Shown here: piece after piece, positions 35,278 through 48,270 of the stretch
How positions within the stretch are numbered: position 1 is the first letter of the stretch
Layout of the letters: every line of letters starts with the position of its first letter
DNA from: Austropuccinia psidii
Taxonomy: Eukaryota > Basidiomycota > Pucciniomycetes > Pucciniales > Sphaerophragmiaceae
Assembly (NCBI GenBank): GCA_023105745.1
Contig: JALGQZ010000007.1
Coordinates: 5,067,592 to 5,131,591, forward strand
Length of the DNA stretch: 64,000 nt
Direction: 5' to 3'
Position numbers and translations under genes: made by a program
The notes under the pieces: model-generated
What the model was told of the DNA's origin: nothing
What the model saw: only the letters and a program-made list of their open reading frames with translations
Database searches by the model: none

Positions 35278-35383
35278 GAAAGCTAGGTAAAGCTAGTGGG
35301 GAATAGCCCAGTTGAATGTTACAAGACAAGCAAGATTTCCTTGTCATTTTGTCAAGAACAATAGATTAAAATGAACAGAAAGC

Positions 35384-35731
35384 TTAACAAACTCTGTTGA
35401 AGCCAGTCCAGTGCGGGTGAGAACCAATTTGAAAAGTGGTTTCCCAGGTCCAAGCTTCTTCTTCACTGACCCAACGGACTGTACCTTCATTTAGGCCGAT
35501 GTTTGGCTCATCAATGATACCGGCCTCAATTAATGCGAGATGAGGTTGGTTCAAGAAAGGAGTTGATAGAATGATGGAGCAATTGGCATTAGAAAGAGTC
35601 CAATTGAAGGAAGATAAACTGAGATGAGATGATGGCAAAGGCGGCCCACGCTTTGAAGAAGTGGCTTCAACAAAACTGGTGTATATGGACACGCCACAAA
35701 ACCAAAGAAGGTCTAGACAAGAAGAAAACAT
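35384..35731 (-). pseudogene. GH2 beta-mannosidase, N-terminal exon with signal peptide
   Basis: ATG at 35731. A hydrophobic secretion signal (LDLLWFCGVSIYTSFVEA) is followed by the start of the GH2 sugar-binding domain: FNWTLSNANCSI, QPHLALIEAGIIDEPNIG, NEGTVRWVSEEEAWTWETT. This matches the N-terminus of fungal secreted beta-mannosidases. The coding similarity stops near 35410 and the frame ends at 35384. The C-terminal part of the same gene type, on the same strand, resumes at 32550, with the CDC73-like fragment between them. Confidence 0.78.
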
Positions 35732-36986
35732 GGCTTGGTAACATTTTTTTAGTTAAAAGTGGGAATAAGCAATGATAAGGCCCTCAAGATGGGTAGTTCT
35801 ACACGGCCAAAGAAACTAGTTAGGGAAAGTTTGTAGTGCAAATTTTATAATTGGGATTTATCTTGGGAAAGGATTTTGATCCGAATCCAGCCACCAGACC
35901 GTAAGGAGCCATGTGCACAGGGGAACGTCAGGATAAGACAATGATTTAGCTCTTTTGAAGTATGAAAGTCAATTTCATGGACACATGAGGATGTGGATTG
36001 TCTAGCTTGGCAAGCTTAATTGAAGTTTTTGATTTTCAAGACTGTTGGCCAGTCTGTAGGGTGAGCTGATGCGGGGACGTATGATGAGCTAGTTGCCCAG
36101 CCAGCCAGGATGGGAGAAACGGGGAGCAGATGGGTTGGAGGTGGGCAATGAGAGAAAGCAGTCGAATCCACCGCAAATGAACTGGGGAATTGAAACTATG
36201 CAGCAAATATTCTAGGAGCAAGCCAAAATTCTTAGTTTGACAATTTGTCTGAGGTACAAGCGGCAGGAATCCGAAGAAATGATTCCACAACACCTGCCTG
36301 CAAAGGCCCTTGGAGGAGCGTCTGTCTGTACAGTAAGTACTGTTCAGCCTAAGGATGAGCTAGGAAGTAAAAACTAGATAAAGAAATGGGAATAATAGCT
36401 TGGAGCTGGCTTGATTGAGATGATTCTGGGGATAGTGAATCATTTTGATTTTAATTTGATTATTGAACAATAATGAAGAGAGTTTAAGGAAGTTAAATGA
36501 AGCTTGAAGTAGGTTTGATTGATCATGAGGTTCAATGGTGGAATCTGCTTGTAGTGGTATATAATGATGCATTTGATGTGAATCTTGATGTTGAGGAGGG
36601 GGTTGATGATGATTTTGAAATGCTAAAGATTTGCTAACCAACAACCAGGATCAATGGAACCAATGCTGGAACGTCAATGACCCTGATTGTTTCCATAGCA
36701 TTGGAGAGTGCAAAAGAGCTGAGGGTGCAAAAGAGCAGGTGAAATTAAGGATGAGAATACATTAAGTAAAAAAACATTTGAGGTGATCAAAAAGGTTGGG
36801 GGGTGATGATATTTAATAATTGAGAAACAATAAAGTTAGGTTTGAGGAAGAATGAAATTTGGATTATAAGAAAGAAGAGGGATGAAGCGGGTGGAATATT
36901 CAAATTCATTATCTTGATTTCTTTTGATATTACTATTTCCAGTATTACAATATCATTTTTTTGGTATTAGAAGCTTTTCTCTCTTT
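35732..36986. other. No gene recognised
   Basis: The base composition is less AT-rich than the flanks. Minus-strand open stretches at 36036-36293 and 36360-36644 (the latter rich in His, Pro and Gln: NHHQPPPQHQDSHQMHH) look like decayed exons of unknown type. I could not link them to a family. Confidence 0.4.
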
Positions 36987-38184
36987 ATGATGGATCAAAA
37001 TAGTCTCAGCAAAAGGGCTCACAAAGATAAACGCTTAAACCATTCATTTTCCAAAAAAAGACGAAGTTATGAAGAACAAGAATGTCATGAAGAGATAGAA
37101 GAAGGTGAAATTTCTGAAGAAGCTGAAGAGGGTGAAATTGTTGAAGAAGCAGAAGAAGGTGAATTTATTTAAAAAGCTCCAAATAACTTAAAAATCAAGA
37201 GAATTCAAGTTGTGAATCAAAAGAAGTTTCATATTCAGTTGAACAATGATAATTATAGATTCTACCAAGATGAAAAAACCAAATATTTAGTTTGTATGAT
37301 TAAATTCCATTCACTTGAAAAAATCAAAGAGCAAAATTCAGTAGCCTTCCAAGTATCAAATATAAAACAAGATTTTTATTATATGGAACAAAACCGTCTG
37401 CATCAAAAAACTAACAAATTCTTAATTGGTGGGCAAATGAAATGTCTTGGATTTAGAGGTGGATATGATAAAGGAAAAAGTGCAGGTAAGTATTATTAAA
37501 TTTTGAATTTAAACAAACAAAACATTAAGTTTTTTTCTTTGTTTTTAGGAGTATATACACTACATCAAAAGTGTTTGTCTGAAAGAAAAGTAAAAGATGA
37601 AGAATTCTGGAACAAGTTACCAAATTATAATAGTTTTCTATTTCATAGATTTTATTTATTCACAAAAGATGGTTCTACTAATAATGAACGTTTGATGAAA
37701 CAATGGCAATTACCAAGTTGGGACGACTCTGAATGAAATGATAAAGACAAAATTGAAAATAGAAGATTATTCTCAAATGTCTCAATCACTTATAATGATT
37801 TTCATAACCATGCTCATTGTGACAATGATTCAAACAATCTTACATATGGCTTATTCAGCTACATAGATATCAAAAATGGAAATCCAGTATCACCACCAAC
37901 CAAATGTATAGGTAATAGTTTTTCTTTTCCAGATTACAACTTGAATTTTGAATTTGGATTGAACAATGGGATTATAGAATTAATATGTCCTTCAAAGAAG
38001 ATTTTACATCAAACAACCAAACCTCCTGTTGAAGTATAAACCAACAATACAACGACTCACTTTGGTTGCTCATTTCAAATTTCTAATGAATTAATTAAAC
38101 GGGTGAAGAAACATGAGAGAGAGGTAACAGGAGATTTTGTAGATAAAACAATTGGAAGAGCACAACAATGTGCCAAATATCAAA
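36987..38184 (+). pseudogene. TET/JBP-like 2-oxoglutarate/Fe(II) dioxygenase of the rust type, broken
   Basis: Proteins of this superfamily oxidise 5-methylcytosine or related bases; the rust versions form large families of unproven substrate. ATG at 36987, an acidic repeat (EEIEEGEISEEAEEGEIVEE), then the domain. A 63-bp GT-AG intron (37486-37548) joins GKSAG to VYTLHQKC in frame. The iron ligands appear as HCD (His 37815, Asp 37821) and a distal His in LHQTT (38007). The 2OG-binding Arg I expect in RxGxSxQ reads His (HFGCSFQI). Stops at 37170, 37734 and 38037. It ends near 38184, where element G begins. Confidence 0.68.
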
Positions 38185-38909
38185 AAAATTGGTAACCCTC
38201 CTACCAGCTGTACAATTGGCATACAACACAAGTATACACTCAGTGACAGGAAAAACCCCTGCCACATTAGAGAAAGGATGGAACCCACTACTTCCAGTAG
38301 ACTACTTGAAGAAGAACCTCCTCTCAGTACACCCCACAGCTAAAGACTTCCACACAATGCTGTGAAAAAGAAGAACAATGTGTGGCTGAAGCTAAATTAT
38401 ACAACAAACCAAGATATGATAAAAGTCACCAAGAACCTGATTTCAAAGAAGGAGACCAAGTTCTAATCTCAACTCTTAACTTCAACAATCTAAGAGGACC
38501 CAAGAATTTGCAAGACTAATTCATAGGACCATTCACCATTATTAAATTAATAGGACAGAATGCAGTATAAGTCAACCTGACCAAAGAGTTTTCTAGGAAA
38601 CACCCAGCTTTCCCTGTGGGCCTGGTCAAACCTTATCACCAAAAAGATGAGGAGAAATTCCCTGACAGAAAGAAGACAGTCACCCATGAAAGATTGGTAG
38701 AGGAAGATGACTCACCTGGACCAGTGAAAAAGATCATTAAAGCCAGCAAAATAAGAATTAATGGGAAAGACAACAGGCAATATCTGGTTAGATTTAAGAA
38801 TCAACCAGCGGATAAAGATAAATGGTTAACTGATAAAGAAATCCCAGATGGACAATTACACCTCAGAAGATTCAGAGCAACCAGAAGGGCTGAAGAGTCT
38901 CATCAATGA
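38185..38909 (+). pseudogene. pol: Integrase C-terminus and chromodomain-like tail of element G
   Basis: VTLLPAVQLAYNTSIHSVTG and TPATLEKGWNPLLPVDYLKK match the A1 integrase end. After a frameshift near 38360 come FKEGDQVLISTLNFNNLRGP and FIGPFTIIKL, with TAA at about 38516 and 38568. The chromodomain-like end is RQYLVRFKNQPADKDKWL. The final ESHQ-stop at 38909 and following bases are shared with element B. Confidence 0.85.
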
Positions 38910-38933
38910 TGAGCCTTCTTTTGAGGGAGGGTA

Positions 38934-40404
38934 TGTCAGCCTGTGACTCAAAACAGTGCCCTAGCATGACATCCAATATGCCATAAATAATGGTATGACA
39001 AGTATTGAGCAAACATAGTCAATACAGGTAATAAATAAGAGGAAAAAACTCCTCTTAAATGAAACACCAACCTGATCCAAACAGAATAAGGAGACATAGA
39101 GGAGAATAAACAAGTCAAAACCCTTATTTTCACCTCTCATCTAACTTATGCATATTTAAGCTATGCTATACCAAAATGGTATTTTTCTTAAAGCCCACTT
39201 AGAGAGCTACACAATGGTATCATCCATGTTTCTGTAACACCACTACAACGGGAGATACCACATGACCTTTATTCTAAAACCAAGACCCCCCTGAAAATCA
39301 AAGAGGGCTTGTACAAAACTGTACAAAAGTATAACCAAATTAAAGATCTAAACAAGAGCTTTAATTTGAGACATCTTAGACCTCTATATCTCTTAAATTG
39401 ACTGAGGGATCTTGGTTCAAAGGTTTAACAACCAAAATACAGATATTCTGAAAACAACAAGGTAAACAAACCCCTGTATCTTTGGCATAAACTCATACAA
39501 TTGTACAGTGTAATATACCAAACGGTAGAGCTAATGAAGCCCTACAAGACTGTATCATCAGAATACAGATATCTTCCAAATTGAAGAAGATATCTGGTAT
39601 GGAAGTTTTTGAAGCCTCCTACTGATGTACAAAAATACATCCAAAAACTTAAAACCCTTATAGCTTTTGCTATTTTAAAGAAGGGTAAACCTGAAGCATA
39701 CCAAATTGAAGAGCTCATTAAGCCCTTCAATTCTGGCCTCTTGGTTTCTTGATATATTAAGAACTGGCTGAGATATCTTGATTGGAAGGTTTTTCTAGCA
39801 TTACATGACTGTATCAAACTGGTATCAAACAGTATTTCTCCCATACTTAAAATAATATACTTATGAATATATAACCTCTCTAAAATCATAATCATTGATC
39901 ATACAGACACCAGAACAATGTCATCCAAGGGCTGACGTGGCAGGTGAAACGTTTTTTCACCCTGTATTGCTCCAGAATGATCACTTGTTGTTCCAAAACC
40001 ACAATTCTGCCTCTATTGACGTCAGAATTGATGATCTAGAACCACAGGCTTATCATTGGAGTGAAAATTTTCACTCCTCTGACGTGTCAAGAGTTAATAA
40101 CTCTTGACAGTCCTGAAAGATATAAAAGGAAGGGTTTTTTCCTTGAAAACCCATCATCTTATCTTATTATCCATATTCGTACGTGACAAAACTGTTATCA
40201 ATCAGTAGTGTCCTTAGAATTATTATTAAAGATATAATTAGAATATAATTATTGTAGTACTTTCTTACAGTCAAAGATATTAGAGTATTGCAACCCAGGT
40301 CCTCAATAGACTCATCATCACTGTTAATTTGTTTTTGATGTGTCACAGTCATAATACTAGCTTGTAACTACATTTTATAGCTACTATATAGACTCACCCT
40401 GACA
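38934..40404 (+). repeat. LTR of element G
   Basis: TGTCAGCCTGTGACTC...CACCCTGACA, 1471 bp. It has a good TATA box, TATAAAAGG, at 40121-40129. The B LTRs carry GATAAAAG at the same place. Confidence 0.88.
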
Positions 40405-42086
40405 TAGTTGATGCCGGGAGGGGGACAAACAAGTTGAACATCACTAATTGGATTCACGCCTTTAGAAAAAAACGAGTTGAGGTGAAAAGATAGATTTTTC
40501 CAGACAGGCTCCTCTGGAGGTGATGGCTTAACAAGCTGATGAGATATGTTAAAAGAACATAATATAAGCATAGCATTGGAGATGGGAAAATGGCAATGTT
40601 CTTTGTGAGCAGTTAATAAACCCTTAACACCTAATATTAAGAAATAAACAAATGGAAGAAAATTATGCCGACTACGAGATTCACTCAATTTCTTTTTAGA
40701 TTGGTCCAATTGTGATGCTTGATTGTCCAACAGAGTGATTCTTTGAGGTCTGTGGTTAATCATTAATGAGGAAATTTCATCTCTTGCAAGATGTTGATTC
40801 TTCGTAATTTTGGGATGTTTACGTTTGTCTGATTGGTTGGGAGGGGAAAGTTCCTCTATGTTTGCCTGTGCTTTGAAAATGATGTATGAAATCATAACAT
40901 CCAAAATTAAATCTTGAAACGACTTGAGTTGCTGATAAGAATTAGAACCCAAATTCTGTTCAGTGTCTATATTGCTAATAGATGGGTTTGGATTTGGGGG
41001 GATGGTTGACATAAGCTCCATTGGTGGAATAGAAGGTTGCTTCAATCCTTCAAAGTATGTAAGCATATCCAAATAAGCATGTACCTTTCCAGGAGTGGTT
41101 GGATCTGTCATGGGGGGTTTAGGGATACAAAATTCATCCATTGTTGCAGATATAGATGCTGCAATAATGATGAAGTGGCGTGTTTGGGGCAGATGAATGA
41201 GATGACAAACAAAAATTGTTTCAGGGTGCTTTTCATTACAAACGTGGGGCTCCAGAGAAAACGGAATAGATATACTTGGTTCAGGTGATGTAATGTCATC
41301 ATATATTTGTGTGTTGAAAATTTGAGGGGAGACATAAAATTCAGCTTTGGTGGCATTTAAAAATGGTGAGCCTGTTCAGAAATAGGATAAGCTTTAACAT
41401 TTTGTAATGACTAATTGTTATAAGGCAACTAAATATGATCACTTAGCTCGTCAATCCATTTGGTATATGAAGATGAGCATTGGTTGAAGTCAAAATTGCG
41501 TTGTGCAGGTTTTTCACAACCCAAAGATTGAAGACGCCATTTAACCAAAGAGTTGAGTGCTTCAAACGTTGTTTGATATTTGGCTTGAGTTGGTCGTCCT
41601 GAATTAAACATTTGTAAAATTTCATAATATTGAGGATGAAATCCATTGGAAAAGATGGAAAATTCAATATTGGGGGGAGAGGCTGGTTGGGAAATGGGAG
41701 ATTGTTGAGTCTCTTCCAATGTGTGAGAATTTTGAGTCTGACAATCAACTTCTTGATTGATATTATTGAAACCTGGTGTGGGGGCATGTAATGGAGAGGA
41801 TGAACATCATCACATGATGGGGGTGGTGGTTCAATTGACGTATCATGTGGGGATGACCGGACACAAGGAGTATGTGCATTTTGTGGTGTTGAAATAGTGG
41901 ACTGGATTTCCTGGGTGATAGGTGTAACATTAATTCCTCCTGCTGAAATAATTGGAGAGACTTGATGAACATCTGCTCTTGAGTGGATAGGTGTCTCATT
42001 TGAAATAGGTAAATTTGATGAGCTCTCACAAATGTTGCTGTGGTCCCTTTGTTCAGAAGGGTTGTGACGTGGGCTTTCTGTATGAG

Positions 42087-43764
42087 TGTCACAGGGGCTC
42101 TTATGGAAGCAAGAGGGCCTGGCACTCAGTAATCAAGAACTCACTTGGAGGGCTCCAAAGATGAGAAGAAATACTACAGAATATATTTCTTAAACAGGAA
42201 TAAGAGATAGGACAAATATGCCAGAGATAACAAAGAAATAATAAGAATGAAGCCAGAGGCCAAAGATAAAAGGAAGCCAAAGGCCAAGAAGCCAACCAAG
42301 TGAATCCCCAATTCAGTGTTTCAACCTGCCAGAAAGAACAATGGAATTAGTAAAGGATATGACCACCAATATCCACTGACAGGCGAAGAAAGAAGAGAGA
42401 AAGGGTGCTAATGAATGACTTAAGATTATCAGTATTAACTTTAATAATGTAAAAGAAAATAAGGATAAAAATAAATCCAATATATTAATTAACTGGGGAA
42501 AAAGTCCCCAGGTGATGAAAGGTGGCCGGTATATGTGAAAACTTGAAAGATTGATCCTGGAAGGTGAATCAATGACTGTATTGTCCGAATCGGGAAATAC
42601 AGTTCTTGCCATCTTAAAATTTGAACTGTGTGAGGGAATTCACACAGTGGAATATGAAATGGCCCAATTGGGCCTAGGCCATACAAGTTGATTGAATGGG
42701 GCCTGTACGGATGAATTGAGCTGTCCAAGGATTATTGAAATACTTGATGCCTTGACAACTGATTGAATTGATGTAATACATCTTGAGAATTGCCTTTTGA
42801 ATAATCCTGAATAATGTACCAACCCAACTACTGCAGATACAGGTGGTTGGGATGCTTGAAGAGTCTTCTGATTGCCACCATAACTTGTCAGACTGATAAG
42901 CTGAATAATCCTCCTTAGAAATGGGTGTTGGATTTTGGGACCTTGGATTGGAATTGTGGAATTTGATCCTGAAAACGTCACCATTGTATTGCTGAGCAAA
43001 AATGGTGCATAATGGTATATAATACCATATATGCACCATGCCTGCAACCTTGAGTACGGATGGTATGAAGGAATGGAAAGGATTCCCCATAAGCTGAGGG
43101 GAAGGCTGACTGAGCTGGTCTGGTGGCCTCTGATGGTTGCCAGAGGCCATGGCTGAGATATTGGTCCATGGTGGTCCATGGCCAAAAATGGGTCCTACGG
43201 GATATATGGCCAAAATGGTGTCCAGAAGGTCTTTGGCCAATTTTGGGTCCAAGGGGTTGATGGCCAATTTTGGCTCAGGTGGGCCCAGATGTGGTTTGGA
43301 ACCCACCTGGCCTTGGGGGCTAGGTGGTTGCCCCCTTTGGCCCCTTTTGGCCTCGTTGGATTAGGCCAAAAGGGGCCTAAATGGCCTGCGGCTTACGGAC
43401 CGTACGGACCGTAGGGTGCCTAAATGGCCCAAGACCCCCTAATGAAAAGGGGGGGCTTGGATCCAGTGGTGGAAGCTAGGGGGCCTGGAGACCCCCCAGG
43501 CCCGAAGTCAATGATGAAGGCCTGGGGGTTGGTGAGATGTGAATTGGCCAAGAGGGCCAATGACGGCAGGATATGGCCTGAGCCAATAAAATATGATGGA
43601 GGCCATAAATGGCCATTGGGATGGGTTGTGGCGTAAGAGCCATTGAACACCCAAAGGGGACCAATGGGCCATAAATGATATGACGTTGCCAATTGGCCCC
43701 AACTTGGTTCCAGGTTGGATTGCTGCAACCATCAAGCAGGAGGGTCAAACTCATGGTTGTGACA
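42087..43764 (-). repeat. 3' LTR of element D
   Basis: 1678 bp; on the minus strand TGTCACAACCATGAG...AGCCCCTGTGACA. The U3 half is GC-rich and packed with GGCC and TGGCCA motifs, unlike the AT-rich surroundings. A 210-codon open frame (42674-43306) recurs in the other LTR and is not taken as a gene. Confidence 0.93.
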
Positions 43765-44446
43765 GTACCCCCCTACCTTGAATGGTGAGCTCCTGAGCAC
43801 CAAGATAAGGTAGAAGCCTGTTGAGGCTATTGAGACGGATTTGACAGAGGGATTCCAGAGGCATTGAATCTTGAAAAGAAAAATTGAACTGATAAACTTG
43901 TTGGCATATGAATTGAGGTTGACTTGGTCTTCTCTTGACATTTGGCTTTGACAATGTTGAAGACTTGATTTGACGTAAATATTTGGCATTAAAGAGTTAT
44001 AAGAAAAGAATTTCAAGAAAAATATAAAGAATAAAAGAGAAAAGAAACAGATATAAAGAAAGAAAAAGAAAAATAAAAGAGAAAGAATTTCCAGGAGGAA
44101 TCCAATCTTCATCACAGATTACGACAGTTGATTTTGAAAGTGGCCAAGGACCTGGATAAAAGAATTTGATGCCAGGTGCTCACAGAGTGGCCAAGGTGAT
44201 GTTTTGACAGATTGTAGACCCCTCAGGGAAGTGCACACCAGGAGAAGAACTTACTTTTGGAAGTTACCAATCCTGCCAGTGCCATAAATAATGAGAATCT
44301 TTATAAATGAATGTATTGAAGGAATAATATCTTGGGAAGGAAAATAAGAAAAGAATGGTCCATTTGCCCAAGTGAAAATGGCCATAAATTTGGAATTTGG
44401 ATGTTGAAAGCCGGACCAAGAAGTCTGTGTCCAAATTGAAAAGTGC
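43765..44446 (-). other. 3' untranslated region of D with second copy of a conserved module
   Basis: Non-coding. On the minus strand, about 44285 down to 44170 is a second copy of the module whose first copy lies at 44557-44440 (CTTGGTGGGGAG, TCCTGGTATGCAC, CACCTTGGCCACTCTGTGAG). It ends with CAGGAGCTCACCA and the PPT, both matched at the 3' end of element E. Confidence 0.7.
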
Positions 44447-47400
44447 TCACAGAGTGGCCAAGGTGATGCTTACAACAAAGAACAGTAGAATACCCCTTAA
44501 GGTGCATACCAGGAGTGGGACTTCCCTTTGGTAATTCCTCTCCCCACCAAGCACCATAAAAATTAAAGCCTTTGAAGAACTGGGTGCTGGCTTGTCAGGA
44601 TATAACCAATGAAAATCTTTGACAAGTTCAGGACAATTCCTGAGGTTTTCAGCTGGTTCCCATGTGGATCTTTCTGAAAATTGGCTGAAACCTTTCCATT
44701 CTACCAGATACCATAACTTTCTTCTCTTGAGCTTTGAGTCCAGTACTTGGGAGACTTCCCATTCCTCTTCTTCTTCAATTAAGATTGGAGGAGGAGGCTC
44801 TTGGTGCCGATTTGGGATTGTTGAGGTCTTGACTGGTTCCAAGAGTGAGATATGGAAGACTGGGTGGATGGATTTCCATTGAGATGGAAGCTTGAGGTGG
44901 TAAGCATGAGTACTGACTTTCTTTAAGATTGAAAAAGGACCCAACCATCTTTCAGACAGTTTCTTAGTGGGTCTAGTTGATTTGATGTTCTTGGAAGAAA
45001 GCAATACCATGTCACCAGGATTGAAAACAGGTGGACTTGCTCTACTTTTATCTGCATACCTCTTAAACCGGTTTATGGGGAATTCAAGTTCTCTCTGGAC
45101 ATCTTGCTGTACTGATTGGATTTTTGTTGATAAATTTCCAGCAGGAGTATCTTGAGTGATGTGAACTGAATCAAATTGTGGATCTCTTCCATAAAAAGTG
45201 AAAAACGGGGATTGCTTGGTTGAAGAGTGATCAGAGTTATTTTAGGCAAATTCAGCCAGAGGGAGCCAGGTGTTCCAATCATCTTGATGATAGCTGACAT
45301 AAATACGAAGATACTGTTCTAGTATCTGATTTACCCTCTCTGTCTGTCCATCAGTTTCTGGATGGTAAGCAGTTGACAAGTCTCTTGAAATCTTGAGCTG
45401 CTGACAAAGATTGGTCCAAAAGGAAGAAACAAAGAGTGAACCTCTATCACTGACAATGCTTGATGGGAGGCCATGCTTTGAGAAAATATTCTTGATGAAT
45501 AAATGGGCCAAATCCAGTGAAGTGATTGAAGACATTGTTGGAATAAAAACCGCCATTTTTGAGAATCTGTCCACTATGACAAGGATTGAGTCAAATGAAT
45601 TGGACAGGGGCAGTTGAGTGATGAAATCCATTGAAAGACAAATCCAAGGACCATTTGGAATTGGAAGAGGTTTGAGGAGTCCAAACTTCTTATGGTGAAT
45701 ATTCTTGTTTCTTGAACACTGTTGACAGGATGATATATAATCCTTGATGAATTGAGTCATGCCTGACCAGTGGAAATCCCGCTTGACGAGTTTGAGAGTC
45801 TTCTCTTGGCCAGGGTGTCCAGCTAGAGGAGAATCATGCCGCTTTTGAAGAATTCTGAGTTGGATTGTGGGGTCATTTGGCACCACCACCCAATCTTTGA
45901 AGAGGAGAATTTGGGAAGAAGAATCAAGAGAATAATCCTGAATGGATTTACCTTTACCCAATTCTTGAAGGATACTTCTGTACTGAGGATCTTGCCATAA
46001 TTTCTTCTGAATTGAGTCAATCGAGTTTGAAAAGGAATCCACCTTCACTGCAAAATACTTTGAGGGTTGAATTTCATCTTGCTCAATGAGTTGTTGAAAA
46101 TTCATTGGATTCTTGCTGATAAAATCGTCCCCCCTCTCCGGATAGACGTTGTCCCGACGTGATAAAGCATCTGGAAGAGTTTCTAGGCGGCCAGGGCGGT
46201 AAGTGATTGAAAAATAAAATTCAGATAAGAATTCAGCCCAGAAGGCTTGACCGCGAGTGAGTACTTTTGATGACATGAAGTATTGAAGAGAGCTGTGATC
46301 GGTGAGAACTTCAAAAGGAGAGGACAGAGAAAGAAGAAAAGCCCTCCAGCGCTTGACAGCCCAGACTATGCCAAGGAGTTCCTTGTCATGAATCTCATAG
46401 TTGAGTTCTGCTGGGATAAGCTTGGGCTGTTGAATGCAATGGGATATTTTCCTGAGTCAGAGACCTGACTCAGTACAGCACCCAAGGCATAATCGGATGC
46501 ATTGGTCTCTACAATGGTGGGTAGAGAAGGATTGGAGCGGTGGTGAAGGCCTCTTTGAGTTGATGAAACTGGCTAAGAGCTTCCTCATTGAGGGGGAAAC
46601 AGGAATCTTTCTTGAGGAAACTGGTGAGTGAACTGATCTTCTTTGAATAATTCTTGATGAAACGGCGGTAGAAGTTGGCAAAGCCAAGGAAGGATTGAAG
46701 AGCCTTGAGGTTTCTTGTAGGTGGCCAATTGAGGATCTGCTGGACTTTTGCTTGGTCCATCTTGAGGCCTTCAGAAGAAACAACATAGCCAAGATATTCT
46801 ACACTAGAGACATGAAAAAGGCATTTTGAAGCCTTGGAAAAAAGGTTATTAGCTCTGAGTCTGGAAAGAACAGTGGACACATGAGTGACATGTTCTTCCT
46901 CAGATTTGGAAAAAACCATAATGTCATCCAAATAAACCACAACAAAAACATCCAGAAGATCTTGGACTATATCACTGACAAGATTCTGAAAAGAGGCAGG
47001 AGCATTGGTGAGCCCAAATGGCATAACCAAGTACTCAAAGCTACCATATTGAGTTCTGAAACATGTCAAATGTTCATCACCCTCCTTGATTCTGAGCAGG
47101 TTATATGTACCACGCAAATCAATCTTTTAGAAGATAGAAGAACCATTAAGGACATTGAGAAGCTGATTAATAGGAGGAACAGGATACTTTTTCTTCCTAG
47201 TAACAGCATTGAGTTTGCGGTAATCAACACACAAACGGAGGCCACCATCTTTCTTTTTGACAAAGAGGACAGGTGCTCCTGTTGAAGAGGAGCTTGGCCG
47301 GATGAAACCTTTCTCTACATTCTCTGAATTGTAGGCCCTGAGTGTATCTGACTCTTGTTTGGATAAAGAGTAGATCAACCCAACTGGAGGTAGAGACCCC

Positions 47401-48270
47401 TCCAGCTCGGTATGATGATCACAGGCACGGTGAGGAGGAAGTCTTTCTGCTTTCACCTTGGAAAATACATCCAAATATTGGTGATAGACAGAAGGGACAA
47501 CCTTCATCATGGTTTCTACTTCTTCTGGCTCTTCCTCTTCATCCCACAACTCCTCCAGGGAGTCATGATAAGATGAAGGAGGGAGGTCCATATTCCCAAA
47601 GAAGAGATGAAGTGAAGATACAGAATTATCTTCTCCAACATCTTGAATCTCTTTGAAGACTTCATCTCTAGATGATAGTACTGACTGATGGGAATTAAGG
47701 GAAGGAATTTGGATAGAAGACGGAAATGATGGTGTTCTAGAATCACCAACCAGAGCTGCACATGATTTGGCAGAAGAAAAGTCATTACGGAAAGAATTAG
47801 AAGGAGCAGAATAGTCCAAATGATCAGGATTAAAGGTGATCAGCCCTTGCCTCCAATCAGTAGAAGGATTAAAATGATTGAGAAAGTCAAAGCCCAATAT
47901 GTGGTCTTCTCCCTTGGGAGTATCAATGACTAAAAAGTCCCATTCAAAGCTTGGGAAGGTAGGGAGCTCAACCATATATTTAGTATGGTGAGTAAAAAAT
48001 AAGGAAGGGGACTCAGAGGAGTCCAAAATGATAAGAGGAATCTTCTCTGGGAGTTCTGACGTAGTCAATGAGTACTTGTGAACAAACTGCTTTGCAATAA
48101 ATTAGTGTGTAGCACCAGAATCAATGAGAATACTGTAAAAGACATCAGAAAGAGAAGAAAAAACAAAACATTTAAGAGAATTTTTGACACCAGTATTCAG
48201 AATGCACAATTGTGCTCTGGAAGGAAAACTGTGAAGACCATTGAACACAACATGATCTTCACTCAGGCTT
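44447..48270 (-). pseudogene. pol: Pol of element D: PR, RT, RNase H, IN, chromodomain
   Basis: The frame is -1 relative to gag, as in E. PR shows LIDSGAT (about 48120). RT shows [24 protein letters not shown] and [10 protein letters not shown] (about 46910-46940). RNase H and IN follow (HPGQEKTLKLVKRDFHW, CQQCSRNKN, SMDFITQLP, VSDRGSLFVSSFW, HPETDGQTERVNQ). The C-terminus carries LSERWLGPFSILKK and a chromodomain (WEVSQVLDSKLKRRKLWYLV, EWKGFS, TWEP). Breaks: TAA at 48102, 47127 and 45242 and a frameshift near 46500. The stop of E pol is lost here, so the frame runs into the 3' module and ends at 44447. Confidence 0.92.

Larger units (their letters stand above)
38185..40404 (+). mobile_element. 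Element G: 3' end of an autonomous relative of element B
   Basis: 5'-truncated. It holds the end of integrase with a chromodomain-like tail (to 38909), a PPT and a 1471-bp LTR (38934-40404) homologous to the B LTRs but clearly diverged. The 3' LTR boundary cuts directly into the minus-strand gene of unknown function at 40405. No target duplication can be checked because the 5' end is missing. Confidence 0.88.

Noticed and set aside
36360..36644. His/Pro/Gln-rich minus frame as a homologue of the unknown gene at 40405-53166
   Set aside because: Only composition is similar; I could not align any block.
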